A stretch of DNA of 64,000 nt from Mytilus galloprovincialis (lineage: Eukaryota > Mollusca > Bivalvia > Mytilida > Mytilidae). The notes beneath the pieces were generated by a model. That model was not told where the DNA came from, searched no databases, and worked only from the letters and a program-made list of their open reading frames with translations. How positions within the stretch are numbered: the stretch's first letter is position 1; the number at the start of each line of letters is the position of its first letter. Positions 12,011 through 25,113 of the stretch are shown here, one piece after another. The stretch spans positions 15,470,441 through 15,534,440 of the forward strand of contig NC_134838.1 of assembly GCF_965363235.1 (NCBI RefSeq), written 5' to 3'. The translations under genes and the position numbers were made by a program.

Positions 12011-15000
12011 ATGTCTTCTACGGAGTATAATATTGAATGTCGAGACGATATAATCAGAATTCCTGATGTATCTACAGGACTAAGATTTGCAAGATCATGG
12101 GGACTAAATACTAAAGGTATAAAAGCAAAGGATGAGATTATTAAAGTTTTGTTAATTGAATGGGAGAAGACACATCAAAGGCCTGACGAGGTGAGTGCTT
12201 AAACTGTAGAATGTTGATTACATCCACTAATGTATTTTTGTATTACCTAAATTGATTAATATCTGATTACAGGTTTTAAATCCAGATATCTATCTATACA
12301 TACTACAGCACATAACGTTTGGCCAAACTCTATTCAGTTGTTTGTGCTGATTGAAATTAAATGTCTTGTATGTCGATTGCAGACGTTTCACTATAACTTT
12401 TGAGTAGGGACTTCCGTTTTGAATTTTCCTCGGAGTTAGTTTTTATTTTATCTGTCCTGATACAAGATTACTATGTCTTGACAAATGCACTAAAATTTGA
12501 AACTAATGAACACGACCTACAATACATACGCATCATTCAAGATTTTTTATGAATGATATATTTTTATGTAGGTTATAAAGGAATAATTATGGATATGTGT
12601 TGCAAAATTGGATTAACACCAATTATTTGTAGATCATATAGATTATTCCAAATTACTTCCAGCCGCTATGTTATACATGTAGCAGCATTTACTGAATATT
12701 TACATCCATATGCTTAGAACCTATAATTGTATTTTGAATAACGTACTTTAGCTAAGATTTATCATTGTTTAACATATTCATTTCATTAACTTTTCAGGGT
12801 GGAATAGTTTTGCATCAAGATTTGCTTTATCACAGAGGAAACACAGAGAAATTAATGAAACTATACGACAAAGTTATAAACTTTTATAAAGACCTGCCAG
12901 TCAACTTCCAACAAAACTTGAATAGCGTATTTCCAGATGTTGAAAAAACATCAAAGTTCAAGCGTTCAGAGTTGTTATCACCTGAATGTTACATTCTTGT
13001 TGCAGGTAAATATTATTTTTCAATCATCTATGAACCGAATCAGTGTTGTATAGCATATATTTAAAGTGTTTTTTTATGATTAAAGATGTATTTACATTTC
13101 CTAAAACTCTCTTTATTAATAATCTGCGGCAGTCCTACCCGTATACTTATTAGTCCATATGCCATTTGGCAAGGTAATGCTTAATTGTAATGAAATGAAG
13201 TATTACAATTTGCACGTATAATATTTTGTTTCACATCTTAATATTATTGTTCGAAACCTGGAACATCGTTATATCCCAAATATATAATTATAAATGGTTG
13301 AATATGTATTCGCATTCTGAAATTCTCAAAATTCTTCCAATCTTCAAACGATTACAACTCCTTAGTCTTCATGCCCTTCGACAATGTAATTTCAAATTGT
13401 ATCGAAATGAAATTGATCGTAAAATATGTTTTTTGATATGTACGCCACATTGCACAATATGTACACCTAGTAAGAATTAATATAGACATTGTTTACAACA
13501 AATCAAACTTCAAACGAGATATAATATACTTAATAAAATCATGAACCCATGCACATAATTCTTATAAAGTACTAATTCCCAATTTTGGCATTTTAAATGT
13601 ATTAAAACTTAATTCTATATAACATGAAATTACAACAGCACAATAGAAATTATGGAACTATTAATTGATAATAAATAAAAGGAGATTTTTGTTGTTTCGT
13701 TACAACAAGTACAACTCAGTAGCACCATGGAAACATAATAGTCTTTTGAAGGAAAAAAGTAAATCACAAAAATACTGAACTCAGAGGAAAATCAAATCGG
13801 AAAGACCCTTATCATGGCAAAATTCAAATGACAAAACACATAAAAAACGAATGGACAACAGCTGTCATATTCCTGACTTGGTACAGGCATTTTCAAATGT
13901 AGAAAATGGTGGATTAAACCTGGTTTTATAGCGCTAAATCTATCACTTTGTATGACAGTCTCATCAAATTTCTTTATATTTACAGTGATGTGTAGAGACT
14001 AAAAACACAAGAATAATAACTTGAATGTTTTTAGTTAAATTATGCAGTAATGTCTTTATAGGTTTGAACCATGATACAATTTTCAATAATTGAATGTTTT
14101 TTCTAAATATGTATTCCTTTCACAATCTAACATTCTGTCGATACTTTTGTCATTTTCACGAGGTCTTGTATCTAGACCATGACGTTTTCAAACTAAATCC
14201 GCTGAAGATGTGCTGATTGGTTGGGTTGTCTAATAAAAAATGGGTTCTTCTACTTCAATGGTTTAGCTCATACTTTTGCTAAGTACCAAGGGCTTTTTTT
14301 CAAAAAATATCTGACTACTAAAATTGATCGTAATTACACTGAAATGTTCATGTTTTATGTGAAATGAGTCGCAGTCTGATTTATTTTTAGAGTTATTTTG
14401 TGATGGTTGGTTTATATTGTGGATTTAACTAAAAATCGTCATATCTTTTATGTGCTTGTACAGTGATTAACTGCCTTTAGCTGCCGATTGTAATAACTGT
14501 TTTTCTGAATAATTATTACTTAAGCTTTAATCAGTAGGATTCAGGTCATATGGTGACTTGTAGCTTGTAACATCCTTACATTGTGTCTTTTTGCAATTAT
14601 ACCACATCTATATTTTCTGAATATCTTTGGTCTGTTGATAAGTTTTAAAGCGACAAGATGAATTCGTGTAATAGTACACAGAAACCTAGTAATTGGTACT
14701 TACAACTATATTCTAATCTGTGCTAACTTTGATCTTTTGTTCTGCGCCTCGAAGTTTCCACCGTGTCAAACATACTGAACACCCTGCATGCATGTGGCGT
14801 TCTTAATTGTGGGAAAGGCAAGCAGTTTATGTTTGACTAATGAATTCCATTAATTATGAGACATCATTTTAGGTGAAGCAACATCTGGAAAAAGTAGTCT
14901 CATAAACTTATTACTTGAAGCAGACATTCTTCCTACAAGTAGTATTAAGTGTACACAGACTGTCTGTGAAATTCGAAAGAGCAAAGATGGTCGAAAGAAG

Positions 15001-18000
15001 GCAATCTGCTTTGGGACTAATGGCGGAAAGGAAGTGAAAATAGATTTGAGTACAATGGAAGGACAAAAAAAGTTGAAGAGTAACATTACTTGTGAAGACG
15101 AAAATGGTGACAATCCATTCGATAAAATTGAAATATATTGGCCAACTAATGTTATTGAGGTATGTTATAACGAGGTAGAGGAACAGTAAAATTTTGAGTT
15201 ATCGTACGATGGAGCAATTGAATTTCATGTCTAATAGAAATGGATAATCTGTTCTAGAAAACAGAAATCACAATAAACGCGCAAAAAAGGTGAATGCTTT
15301 GTATCAAGAAAAAGACAGCAAAAAGTAGCTAAAATGACAGCCAATAATGAACAATCGTTACTAAAGGTGACCGAAATTATGGGGAATTAAAATCCGACAG
15401 AAAGGCGGCCCAACGCCTGTTGGTTACTGCCTGCTACTGACCTTCCTCCCGATGTTTCGTCCTTGGAGCTCTTGACTGAGTGTCTCGGGTGGCCGGAACG
15501 TTTAAACGAATAATATTGTTAGATGATCATTTTTGAGACACTAATTGTATGTTAGTATATAAACTCATCATAGATACCAGGATTGACATTTTATATTTAC
15601 GCCAGAAGCGCGTTTGGTCTATAAAAGACTCATCAGTGACGCTCAAATAAAAAAAAACGTAAAAAAGGCTATATAAAGTACGAAGTTGAAGAGCATTTCA
15701 TTTCATTTGAACTTATTTGTCTAATGCTGAACCTACACTTCTATGAAGAGTTGCCCTCACGCGCATCTTTAAAGGGTTCTTTCAATTTATGGTTATGAAC
15801 AAAAAACCGAAGGTTTCCCTGTTTTTAAGTCGGGATAGTATATTTATACATTATGATTGCACCGTAAAAAAGACGGTTCTTGTATCTTCACACAGGTATC
15901 CATCCCAGATCCTAAGAATTTAAGGAAAAAACTAAGCAACATTTGTTTTCAAATTCCACATAACGAGCCCTTTAACGCTTACAATAACCTGGGTGTTTTG
16001 CTAAGTGGTGATGACTGTAAAGTGTCCTGAAGTTATTTACGTTCCCTTTTTGTCTCTAGTTGATATAAGTCTCTTTAGAACTCATACCACATCTTATTAT
16101 ATTTAACTGTAATCATCGACCATTCAAAAAATTATTCCGGCAATTAATAATTAAGAAAACAATTTTAACGAAAGAACAAAACATTTAACCATAAAACATT
16201 ATATTAATACAACAGGACTGCAGGCTTAAATAGTTTTTTGTCAAATTGGTTTCATTTTATTTTTTATTTCAGGAAGGTCTAGTTATAATAGACACTCCTG
16301 GTTTTGGTGAAATCCAGATGCATCAGTCTTTTCAAAAGTACCTTTCAAAGTCATGTGGTTTCATTTATGTTGTGAATACATCAAATGCAGGTGGCGTTCA
16401 GAGAGGAAGGGTAAGATAATTAATAAAAAAATCAAGGCCAATAGTTTTGCACGCCTGGATCGTGTCGTCTACAAACGACTTGTCAGTGACTCTCGATTAA
16501 AAAAAATGAAAAACCGAAAGAAGTAGGAGAGCATTTAAGTTATATTAGCTGTTGATATCATCGTGGAGAAGACCAACCATCATTTTTTACTTTTGTAAAT
16601 GTAGAAAAAACTAGTTGTTGTCTTGAATAAAATACGTGTTTTTGGTTGTCCTTTGAACTCAGTTTGAAAGTTGTGCATTTTTTATGCTTCAAACTACACT
16701 TCAATTCCTTACAATCTTACATGTAAAACACAGAAGTTTTCCTATTTGATAAAATTATCATTATTGTCATCTCAAATCATACAAAGCCGCCTTCTTTAAT
16801 AAAAAAGAAAATATGCTTCATACACTTACTGAAACTGTCATATAACAAATTGTGTGTATTTTAGCTGAAAGATTTTCTGCGAAATGTGGTAAATACTTTA
16901 GACGAAGAATTCAACCCATCTTCAACATTGTTTGTTTGCAATAAATGGGATGTCGTGCCAATTAAGGACCGAGACGAAATAAAACGAAATATTGTGCACA
17001 AACTAGAGCCAATTTTTCAGGGACTTCGAGAGGAACAAATATTCTACTTTTCAACTACAGAGGTATATATCAAAATATTCATATCTTTTACATTTGATTG
17101 ATTAATGAAACACAATCTAACGATACAAATTTATAAATGTATGGAGAGGAGAAAAACTACGGACATGATAAAACAATAGGGCTATAACTTTGTCTATTTA
17201 TTTTGGTTATCTATATATATTAGTAGGCATGTCTTACAGGCAGGTTTTTGATTTTAACGAACAATTTTCGTATGAATTGTCTCTGAATTTACAATTGTGT
17301 AATGATTTATGATTTTGAATACGAGAAGGGTTCTGTACTCTGGTCATTGTCAAGATTGTGTCATAGTCGATATTTTTTGTCATCATTATTCATTTGACAA
17401 ATCATTTATACCTAGTGTTTGTTGCTAATTAATTAGTAATTTTGTGTATGTCTCAACGGCGTCAATTTTTGCTTATTGATGTTTTATATTACTATAAAAT
17501 TGAGAATGAAAATGGGGATCGTGTCAAAGAGACAACAACCCGACCACAGATCAGACAACAGTCGTAGGCCACCAATGGGTCTTCTATGTACTATATTTCA
17601 CCTCTGAGAATCTTCAAAATAGTTTTGACTATTATTATTGAAAGCGATTTTTAAAATCGTTCTTGACGATGGTCTAAAATAAACCGTCTTTCTTCTCTTT
17701 GAATGATTTTATGAAAGAGAATAAAACATCGACTTAGAAGCAGTATGCTTAGTATTATTAATGTATATATACTGTTAAAAGTAAAAAGTAAATAAGGTGT
17801 TGCGTTCTGTCCATATCAAGTGAAAAATTTGAAAATTATATAAATGTTTTTTTCTTAAATATATTACAGTTGATTTTTTATCTATAGGCAAAACGGGCCA
17901 TGGAATACGGAGCCATGGATCCTGCCCATAAAGATTTTATTTCAAAAGGATTACAGAATTTGTTTCCTGCAAGTTTACGACAACAACTAAATTCACATTA

Positions 18001-21000
18001 CTGGTAATCTATACTATTAAACGAGAAGACCTCATTTTGTGTGTCGCTTCTCTTCTTTCCACAATAAAGTAATCATTATGCCTCTGTGTCCTATATGTAC
18101 AGTGCATAGTCGCATTTGTCATCCTTTTTTATGATTTTTCAGATTAAATTATTTTGGGAGAAAAACAAGAAAAAAACGCATCCGATTATTGATTCCGTCA
18201 TTGGGCGAAATTTTATATAGGTCACCGTAAGGCCTTCAACAATGAGCAAAGCCCATACCGCAAAGTCAGCTATAAAAGGGCCCGAAATGCAATGTAAAAC
18301 AATTCAAACGAAAAAACTAACGGCCTTATCTATGTACCAAAAAAATGAACGAAAAAAAATATATGTAAGACATAAACAAACGACAACCACTGAATCACAG
18401 ACTCCTGACTTGAATGTTCTCAATATACTAAAATTTTATGTATGTTCATATTGAAATTATTAGAAAACAAAAAAATAGGAATTTGGGAAATAAAGGAGGG
18501 ATAAAAAAAAAACATTTTCCTGTCCCCAAGTACCTATGACTTTTGATAATTTTCCTGAAATTCTCCAGTCATTAAATCTTTTGCAAAATTCTTTCTACAA
18601 CACTTTACATACTTTCATCCACGCTCTGATTGTCCGCGATTTCGCGGGTGTGTTCTAGTGCATACTTATTTCTATCATCTTATTTCAAGACACACATTTC
18701 TAAATAGTGTAAGTACAATTTGAATAGGACAAATTAAAAGCATTATCAAAAACATGCAACTGCTCTGAAAGTTACAGAGAGTTTTACGTTTCTTAAGTTA
18801 GTCAACAGGATAATCAAAAGCAAAGTTGCATATTCGCAAACGTGCCAAATTATCCATTTGTTAAGAAATAAAGATTCCAACTCACGCTGGCAAATAGGAT
18901 GGGGATAAAATTGGATTTCCTTTAGGTCCCTTTTTATCATCTAGCTTCTATCCGTTTTGTGAATATGTAGCCTCAGCTTTAGTTTACTAAATTTATTTCC
19001 GAACGGATTATGTGGCGAAGTAGTTATGGATTAGAGACATCATGACTGTCAACGAAATGACAGAAAGACTTTTTCTAAGGTATTTGCCAGAATGGCTCAT
19101 CCTTTTCAGCAGAATGCTTTGAGTGTGTAGGTAAAAGTAATAGCTTTGGTTAGTTTGCTTGCTAGCTGAACCGTGAAGTCATTTTTGTGTTAGGTAAACT
19201 ACTCTCCTTTAAGAGTAGATTAGTACTGGAGAAATGTAACCAACCTCTGTCGGTAGGACAAGAATACTCAGAAAGGAGGGTAGTATACCTAATATAATAA
19301 TGCCTTCACGGTTCAGCTAACAAGCAAGCTAACCCAAGATATTACCTTTAAAATAAATCGTGTTTTTGGTAGATCGTATTGCGATATTGCTTTATGAGGT
19401 AATGCACTTTCGTAAAAAAATAACGATTTTCATAAATATAGTAATGAAATATAATAAAAGGATAGAGAACAAACGACAACCGCAACCACTAGTTTAAATA
19501 CTAAAGACTTAAGACGAAAACATATTGAAAGTTGACAGGATAAACATGTTTGTGATGAGTATTAACGCATTCGTTTAATTTCCGATTTTAGCTGGTTGTC
19601 TCAAATAGTTAAAAGAGCCAATTATACCCTTAAAGTTTCAAAGACTATAGACGCTGTGGACAAACAAGAAATGACGAAACAGATGGAAGAAATCAAACGA
19701 AATATGCACGCTTTGGGGGAGAAATCAAAACAAACCATTGACGATCTCAGAAGGGAACTGCAGTATGAGATAATTCAGTTACACAAAACAACAAGTGAAG
19801 TTCTAAGTTCTCCGAACATGCGAAGCATATTGAATGACTGGAAACAGGATGAATGTCCACGCCCTGGTAATTATAAGAAATTAGCCAAGGAGGCAGCTGA
19901 CAAAATTTCCAGTAGAGTTTCAGCAGAGCTTAATAAATGGGAAAAGGAGCAACGAGTTGTCCACTCACTCAAAGAGAAAATGATAAAGAAATTCAAACGA
20001 GATTGCGACCTTCTAGAGGACCAAATCGAAGCTATAGAAGGTACAGTCTCTGACAAACCATGATTTCTCTTTGTTAGACATTTCTCTAAAAAAACAAGGC
20101 ATTTTCTAATTCATTTCAATAGTTACTGATTTTCATATATTATGGCTTCGATCATCATTCGGGATACATTGTCGAAATGCGTATCTGGAGCAGCACAAAT
20201 TGATACCATAATGTTATTCCAAATAGAGAAGTTTGTTGGTACTACTTACTTATTCATATGCTTGACGTTAGAGTTTGGGACAGCTAGGAATTGAAAAGTT
20301 AGAAAAGTAGAACATTGAAATCATTACAATTTCAAACGATTCATGATCTGGGTTCGGGATTGCATGTTAGTTACGTAAGCGCGTCCCTTATTTTGGTATC
20401 ATATGGTGTTTATTGTTGATGAAATATGTTCGTTGTTTTGCGGTTTGCATGTTGGGTCTAATATTATATTATTTGCTTGTTTGTGTGTTTCTCTGTTATG
20501 AATGTCTTGTGTTTTATCGCTGTATTTCTGTCACTTAGTGTTTAAGCGATATTCTTTTTAGCATTGTCATAACGCGGGGAGTTCGGCATACAAATATACC
20601 AAGTTCAACCCACTATTTTTCAAAATGTCCTGTAAGTCAGGTATATGGCAGTTGGTATAAAATAGTTTTGCTGACATTTGTTTTTGTTGCACTTCGGTGT
20701 TCCTGTTTATCCTTTGTATTCCTCTTATAGTTGATGCGATTACCTCGGTTTTGATATTTAACCCGGATTTATTTTTCTCAATCGATTTATGACTTTTGAA
20801 CAACGGTTAACTATTGTTGACTTTGTCAATCAGTCTGTATTATATGGAGTCATAAATCAGTATTTGTGAAATGGAATTAAATGATAACGACACATTATCA
20901 ACGCATCTAAAATAAATGCAAAGATTTTCAGTTCTCAAACACCATGATAATATTATTACATACATTTATAGGCATGCCATTGACCTACATCCACATGTGT

Positions 21001-24000
21001 TAGTTAATGTGAATAAACACTGGAAATTCTTGTGGGTTAACTTTACATTCTTTTAATTCTGATGATTTCATAGAGGTCGTTATGAAACTTTATCACAATT
21101 TGATTTGATTGCCAATGAGACCACTAAAGAACCAGGATGTGAACAACATGATCGACTTGGTAAAGTTATTGAAAATATATAAAAGTCCGTGTAACGAATA
21201 TACATATCATAACTATGTAAATCACTTCTTATTTAAGTAAAATGATGTTTTTTTCATTTTGGTGTTAGATTTTCACGAACAAATATGCCAATAGTTATGA
21301 TAGGTTAATAAATAAAAGAGGGGCTAAAAATACTCAAATGTCGTTGAATAACGAAATATTACTTTTCGTTTGAAGGTACTTTTCTTGGAGAACACGATAA
21401 AAAGATTGTTAGGGACCTCTACAAATCAATAAAGAAGCAAGCACCTGTCAAAAGCATATGGAAAAAAGCAAAGAGAGATGACATAGATGAGATCAAAGGC
21501 TTAGGTGGAGCTGTGGCAGTTGTGTGTTCAGCCATAGCAAGCAAGAAACAATTCAGAGAAAAATTTAAAAGCTACAAAAAAGAGAATAGTACAAAGAAAA
21601 TGGTTGAAGCAACAGACCTGTTTATTGAGTCAATTGTACACGGAAACGAACTACAAGACAAAATCTCCCACTATCTTAAGAAACTGGTGAAAGGTGTGGA
21701 TGAGATTGCCAAGAAAATACCTGAATTTCTAAAAGCAGATAGCCAGCTATTAGAAAAACTGACACACAGTGTAAGACAAGCAGACGATAATTTACATACG
21801 ATGTATCCACAGTTTATTTCCTCAGGTCAGACTATGCAGGGTGAATTGGACTTGTTTTTCGTATATCATATTATGGATATGGACTACAGATTGAGTGATG
21901 TTGAATGGGACAGAAACGATCTTTTAGGAAGTGGAAGTTTCGCAGACGTTTACAAAGGTCATCTTAAACTATCCAGCCATACTGAAATCGTTGCACTGAA
22001 ATATTGTAAGGATCCACTATCAGAAAGGGTCGTATCGGATATCTTATTGGAAGATAGAACGTTAAGGTATTCTTACTCGATAATTTTAGTTTGTATGATT
22101 GAAGTTTTTTTTTAATGTATTCATGGTTTTCGTTTAAACAAATCGATCTTCATTGACTTGCATTTTTTATTGTTTACTGTGTTGGACATGCGTGGATGGT
22201 ATTCTCAAGCGAGAATTGATTTAGGAGTTATATTTACACTAAAACAGCAGGCTTCACTTTTCGTATTGGGAAATAGTTGTTTTTGTGTAGCAGTGTTCCA
22301 GCATCGCTTTACTATCTCATATAAATTATACAACGTTAATATCTTAGATCTTGTATATTCTTTCATATTTCTATGCAGTTCGCTTACACGTAAGAAGAAA
22401 TTTTAAACTTCACAAAGGAACTCCCTTAACAGCTAAAACTGTGCCACTTTCACTATGACATTTCGTAAAAATCATAACCTAGAATGGACAGTTAATATGC
22501 AATTCGTTTTTATTCAGATGTCAAAACATGGCTGTGCGACATATTTTCAACATTTATATGCCCCAAAGAGTATAAGCTTCTACTAAACTTCTATACTAAC
22601 CCTATCCTTCACTTTGGGTCTTCCACCAAAATTTAATTCCGCCGTTATTCATGTGTACTGTAAACCAACTTAATTTTGGCGGATACTTTATTTCGCAATT
22701 TACGATTTCTAGTCTATTTAATTTCGAGATTTTTCTTATCTTCTTGATGTAGTGTGATCCAAGTTATACATATTCACGACGATTTATATTCGCGTTATTT
22801 TTCTACTCGCGAATGTCGCGAAAAAAAAAGTTGGTTAACAGTATGTATACTGGCTACATTCCTACGTTATGTCTTTATGAGATGAAACATAGTGTTCATA
22901 TATGGGAATCAGTACGCTAACCAATAAAATATCTTTGAATGATTTATGTCTCAACAAAAGAGTCGTGGTTTGTAAAAAAGATTTAGATTGTTAAGTTTCA
23001 TTTTAGGGAAATAAATCATCCAAATATCACACAATACTATGGTTGCATATTGCAACAGAGCGGTGATACTAAAAGAAAGGTACACTTTATCATGATAATG
23101 GAATACTGTGATGATACTCTGAAAAGTAAGTTCATCTGCCCAGAGTACGATAACCCTGGGAAAGTACAAATATATTCTGTACAAGTAGAACAAATGGAGG
23201 AGCTAGCAAGATATGCCAAACAGATATGCGAAGGCTTGGAATATCTCCACAAAAATAAAATGGTTCATCGAGATATGAAATTAGAAAATATTTTGGTAAG
23301 ATGATAAAAATCTATAAAATTTGTCCTTTCAACTCTTAATCCTGAATTAAATCTAAAATTATTAGTCAAATAATGTTATTTCCTTTTTAATAGTTTATAT
23401 CATTATTTTATATGTGTAATCTTTCATGATTACATCATAGTTATATCGTCACGCCTATCAAAAGAGGGACGAAAGATACCAAAGGGACAGTCAAACTCAT
23501 AAATCGAAAACAAACTGACAACGCCATGGCTAAAAATGAAAAAGACAAACAGAAAAACAATAGTACACATGACACAACATAGAAAACTAAAGAATAAACA
23601 ACACGAACTCCACCAAAAACTAGAGGTGATCTCAGGTGCTCCGGAAGGGTAAGCAGATCCTGCTCACATGCGGCACCCGTCGTGTTGCTTATGTGATAAC
23701 AAATCCGGTAAATAGTATAATTCGGTAGGTCACATTCAGGAAAGGGAAGGGGATTGTAGTTACGACGTAAGGAACATATTCGATATCATTTGTGATACGG
23801 TTATTCCATAACGATCAACCAACTCGTGATGGCGTCCGTAAAATTTACGAAGGGATGATTTCAACTTCACCATTTGGAACTCTTGGTTTAATAGCTTCCT
23901 TGTGAGCAGCAACCCTCTATCAAGAAAATCATGATAGGAAATGCAAGCACGGGAATATCGTATCAATTGGGAGATATATACCCCGTATGCAGGTGCTGCT

Positions 24001-25113
24001 GGAATGTTACTACTTATAAATGGAAAGTTCACAATTGGAAAGCTGAAATCATCTCTTTTGTCGTAAAGTTTTGTTTTCAACCGACCCTCATTGTCAATTT
24101 CTAGATGTAAGTCAAGATATGAGGCCGACTTAACTGTATCTGTAGTATCCTTTATCTCTAGCTCGATTGGATAGATGCGTTCCACATAGTCACCAAATTT
24201 TGAATTATTTAGTGAAAGAACATCATCTATATAGCGAAACGTAGAGTTAAAGGATAGTGCTAACTTCTTATCTTACTTCCTAAGAAGTTCCTGCATGAAG
24301 TCAGACTCATAATAATAAAGAAACAAGTCGGCAAGTAGAGGGGCACAGTTACCAATCGCATATGTATTATCAACACACTTTAACAGCAGAAACACGACGG
24401 ACGTCATTTTTGCATCAAGAATAAGAATTCCTTTCAATCGTTGGGTTAAACCCTATATCTTTTGGTAGCGTTTGTTTTGCTCAATCTAAAATTTGCCATG
24501 TAGGGTATCTATTGCTTGTCTGCGTATCTCTTATTATCTTTTTAAAATTGTTATATGCTTTATTTTATTCTATATTCATGGTTTTCTATTGAAACCTGTG
24601 TATCTCCTCCCCTTGTTGTTCAACATGCACTTGTAGATTTTCTCATGTAATCAACTGGCATTTTACTAACATTTTACAATCATGTGAAATTCTGTTTTAT
24701 TTCAGACTGTGAAGAATAAAAACGGAAAGGATATAGTAAAACTCAGCGATGTAGGCCTGACAAAGAAGGAAAGGGACATCAGTGGAACAAATACTGGCTC
24801 ACCTGTTTATATGGCACCGGAAGTACTTGTTCCGACAGGAATTTATGACAGAAAGGCAGATATCTATGCACTGGGAATATTGCTTTGGGAGATGTGGTAT
24901 GGAATTGATGTAGCAGACCATATACAGCAACAGCTTTATACTTCTCTTGATGACGCAGTGATAAATAAAGGACTCCGGCCTTCATTGTCACTGAAACACA
25001 AACCAGAAGAAAACTGGCAAAATCTGTTAAAAGCATGCTGGTCAAAGGATAAGGATCAAAGACCAGAAGCTACAGATGTTAAAATATTTTTTGAGCAATT
25101 TTTGCATCATTAG
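12011..25113 (+). CDS. Gene B: DSTYK-like dynamin-type GTPase / protein kinase fusion (987 aa)
   Basis: Ten exons: 12011-12190, 12798-13005, 14873-15159, 16273-16410, 16865-17062, 17888-18003, 19592-20040, 21376-22066, 23007-23295, 24706-25113 (TAG). They sum to 2964 nt, an exact multiple of three, with GT-AG at every junction. Residues 1-60 are a small N-terminal module. The P-loop GEATSGKS is at about 130-137, DTPG at 232-235 and NKWD at 297-300. A stalk and Lys/Glu-rich coiled coil cover about 338-525, followed by a Gly/Ala-rich patch and a helical linker. The kinase has GSGSFADVYKG from about 710, ALK Lys about 734, HRD 843-845, DVG 867-869 and APE 889-891. All catalytic kinase residues are present, so activity is plausible. 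The start is the ATG at 12011, because genes C and D share an ATG at the same place (MSS/MSG). Upstream UTR exons are not visible. Introns carry a MITE (19138-19344), a second MITE (22656-22843) and an antisense retroelement relic (23455-24430). The family call rests on domain order and remembered human DSTYK. Confidence 0.85.
13765..13995 (+). repeat. Interspersed repeat (aaaatactgaactcagagg family)
   Basis: Intron 2 of gene B. It is highly similar to 58560-58800 ('cttggtacaggcattttcaa', 'ggtggattaaacctggtttt') and diverged from 31270-31460. Antisense copies lie at 42090-42240 and 62755-62950. Confidence 0.7.
15395..15510. other. Local GC-rich block in gene B intron 3
   Basis: Around 'ggcggcccaacgcctgttgg' and 'gtgtctcgggtggccggaac' the base composition is clearly GC-richer than the surrounding intron. 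No ORF or RNA gene was recognised. It is probably a fragment of an unidentified repeat. Confidence 0.35.
15570..15690 (-). repeat. Mussel interspersed repeat (ACGCGCGT family), antisense
   Basis: 'ataccagg', 'cgccagaagcgcgttt' and 'gactcatcagtgacgctca' match the family at 2150-2290. Located in gene B intron 3. Confidence 0.65.
17495..17590 (+). repeat. Interspersed repeat (agacaacaacccgacc family)
   Basis: 'aaattgagaatgaaaatggg' then 'gtcaaagagacaacaacccg' and 'ggccaccaatgggtcttc'. Gene B intron 5. Sense copy of the family at 43155-43280. Confidence 0.6.
18215..18420 (+). repeat. Abundant mussel interspersed repeat (GAGACAACTC family)
   Basis: 'ggccttcaacaatgagcaaa', 'gtcagctataaaagg' and 'aactaacggccttat' are shared with 8888-9095 (antisense), 40500-40610 and 49410-49760. 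The short open frame here is repeat sequence. Gene B intron 6. Confidence 0.7.
19138..19344. mobile_element. MITE with ~41-bp terminal inverted repeats
   Basis: The left end TAATAGCTTTGGTTAGTTTG...GCTGAACCGTGAAG pairs with the right end CTTCACGGTTCAGC...AACCCAAGATATTA. The element is about 207 bp with no coding sequence. It lies in gene B intron 6, 248 bp before exon 7. Confidence 0.8.
20570..20830 (-). repeat. Interspersed repeat (aaaagtcataaatcgattga family), antisense
   Basis: 'ctcaatcgatttatgacttt' plus 'gaacaacggttaactattgt' match 36370-36625 and, in reverse complement, 39060-39290 and 29695-29870. Gene B intron 7. Confidence 0.65.
22656..22843. mobile_element. MITE with terminal inverted repeats (TACTGTAAACCAACTT)
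   Basis: Left TACTGTAAACCAACTTAATTT and right AAAGTTGGTTAACAGTA are inverted, about 188 bp apart. The interior has scattered CG-rich words (ttcgcg, actcgcgaatgtcgcg). Gene B intron 8. Confidence 0.75.
23455..24430 (-). mobile_element. Truncated retroelement, antisense in gene B intron 9 (RT relic)
   Basis: On the minus strand, from about 24370 down, the frame reads NCAPLLADLFLYYYESDFMQ, FRYIDDVLSLNN, ERIYPIELEI, LDLHLEIDNEGRLKTKLYDK and FPFISSNIPAAPAYGVYISQ to about 23760. A non-coding tail continues to 23455 ('aagagggacgaaagatacca' on the + strand). YIDD is the RT catalytic box. This copy is better preserved than the one at 7951-8330 but is 5' truncated and has frame breaks near 24260-24290. 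Class uncertain, possibly Penelope-like or a related YxDD element. Confidence 0.75.

Noticed and set aside
18242..18454. 70-codon open frame in gene B intron 6
   Set aside because: It is inside an abundant interspersed repeat found in several other places in the window.
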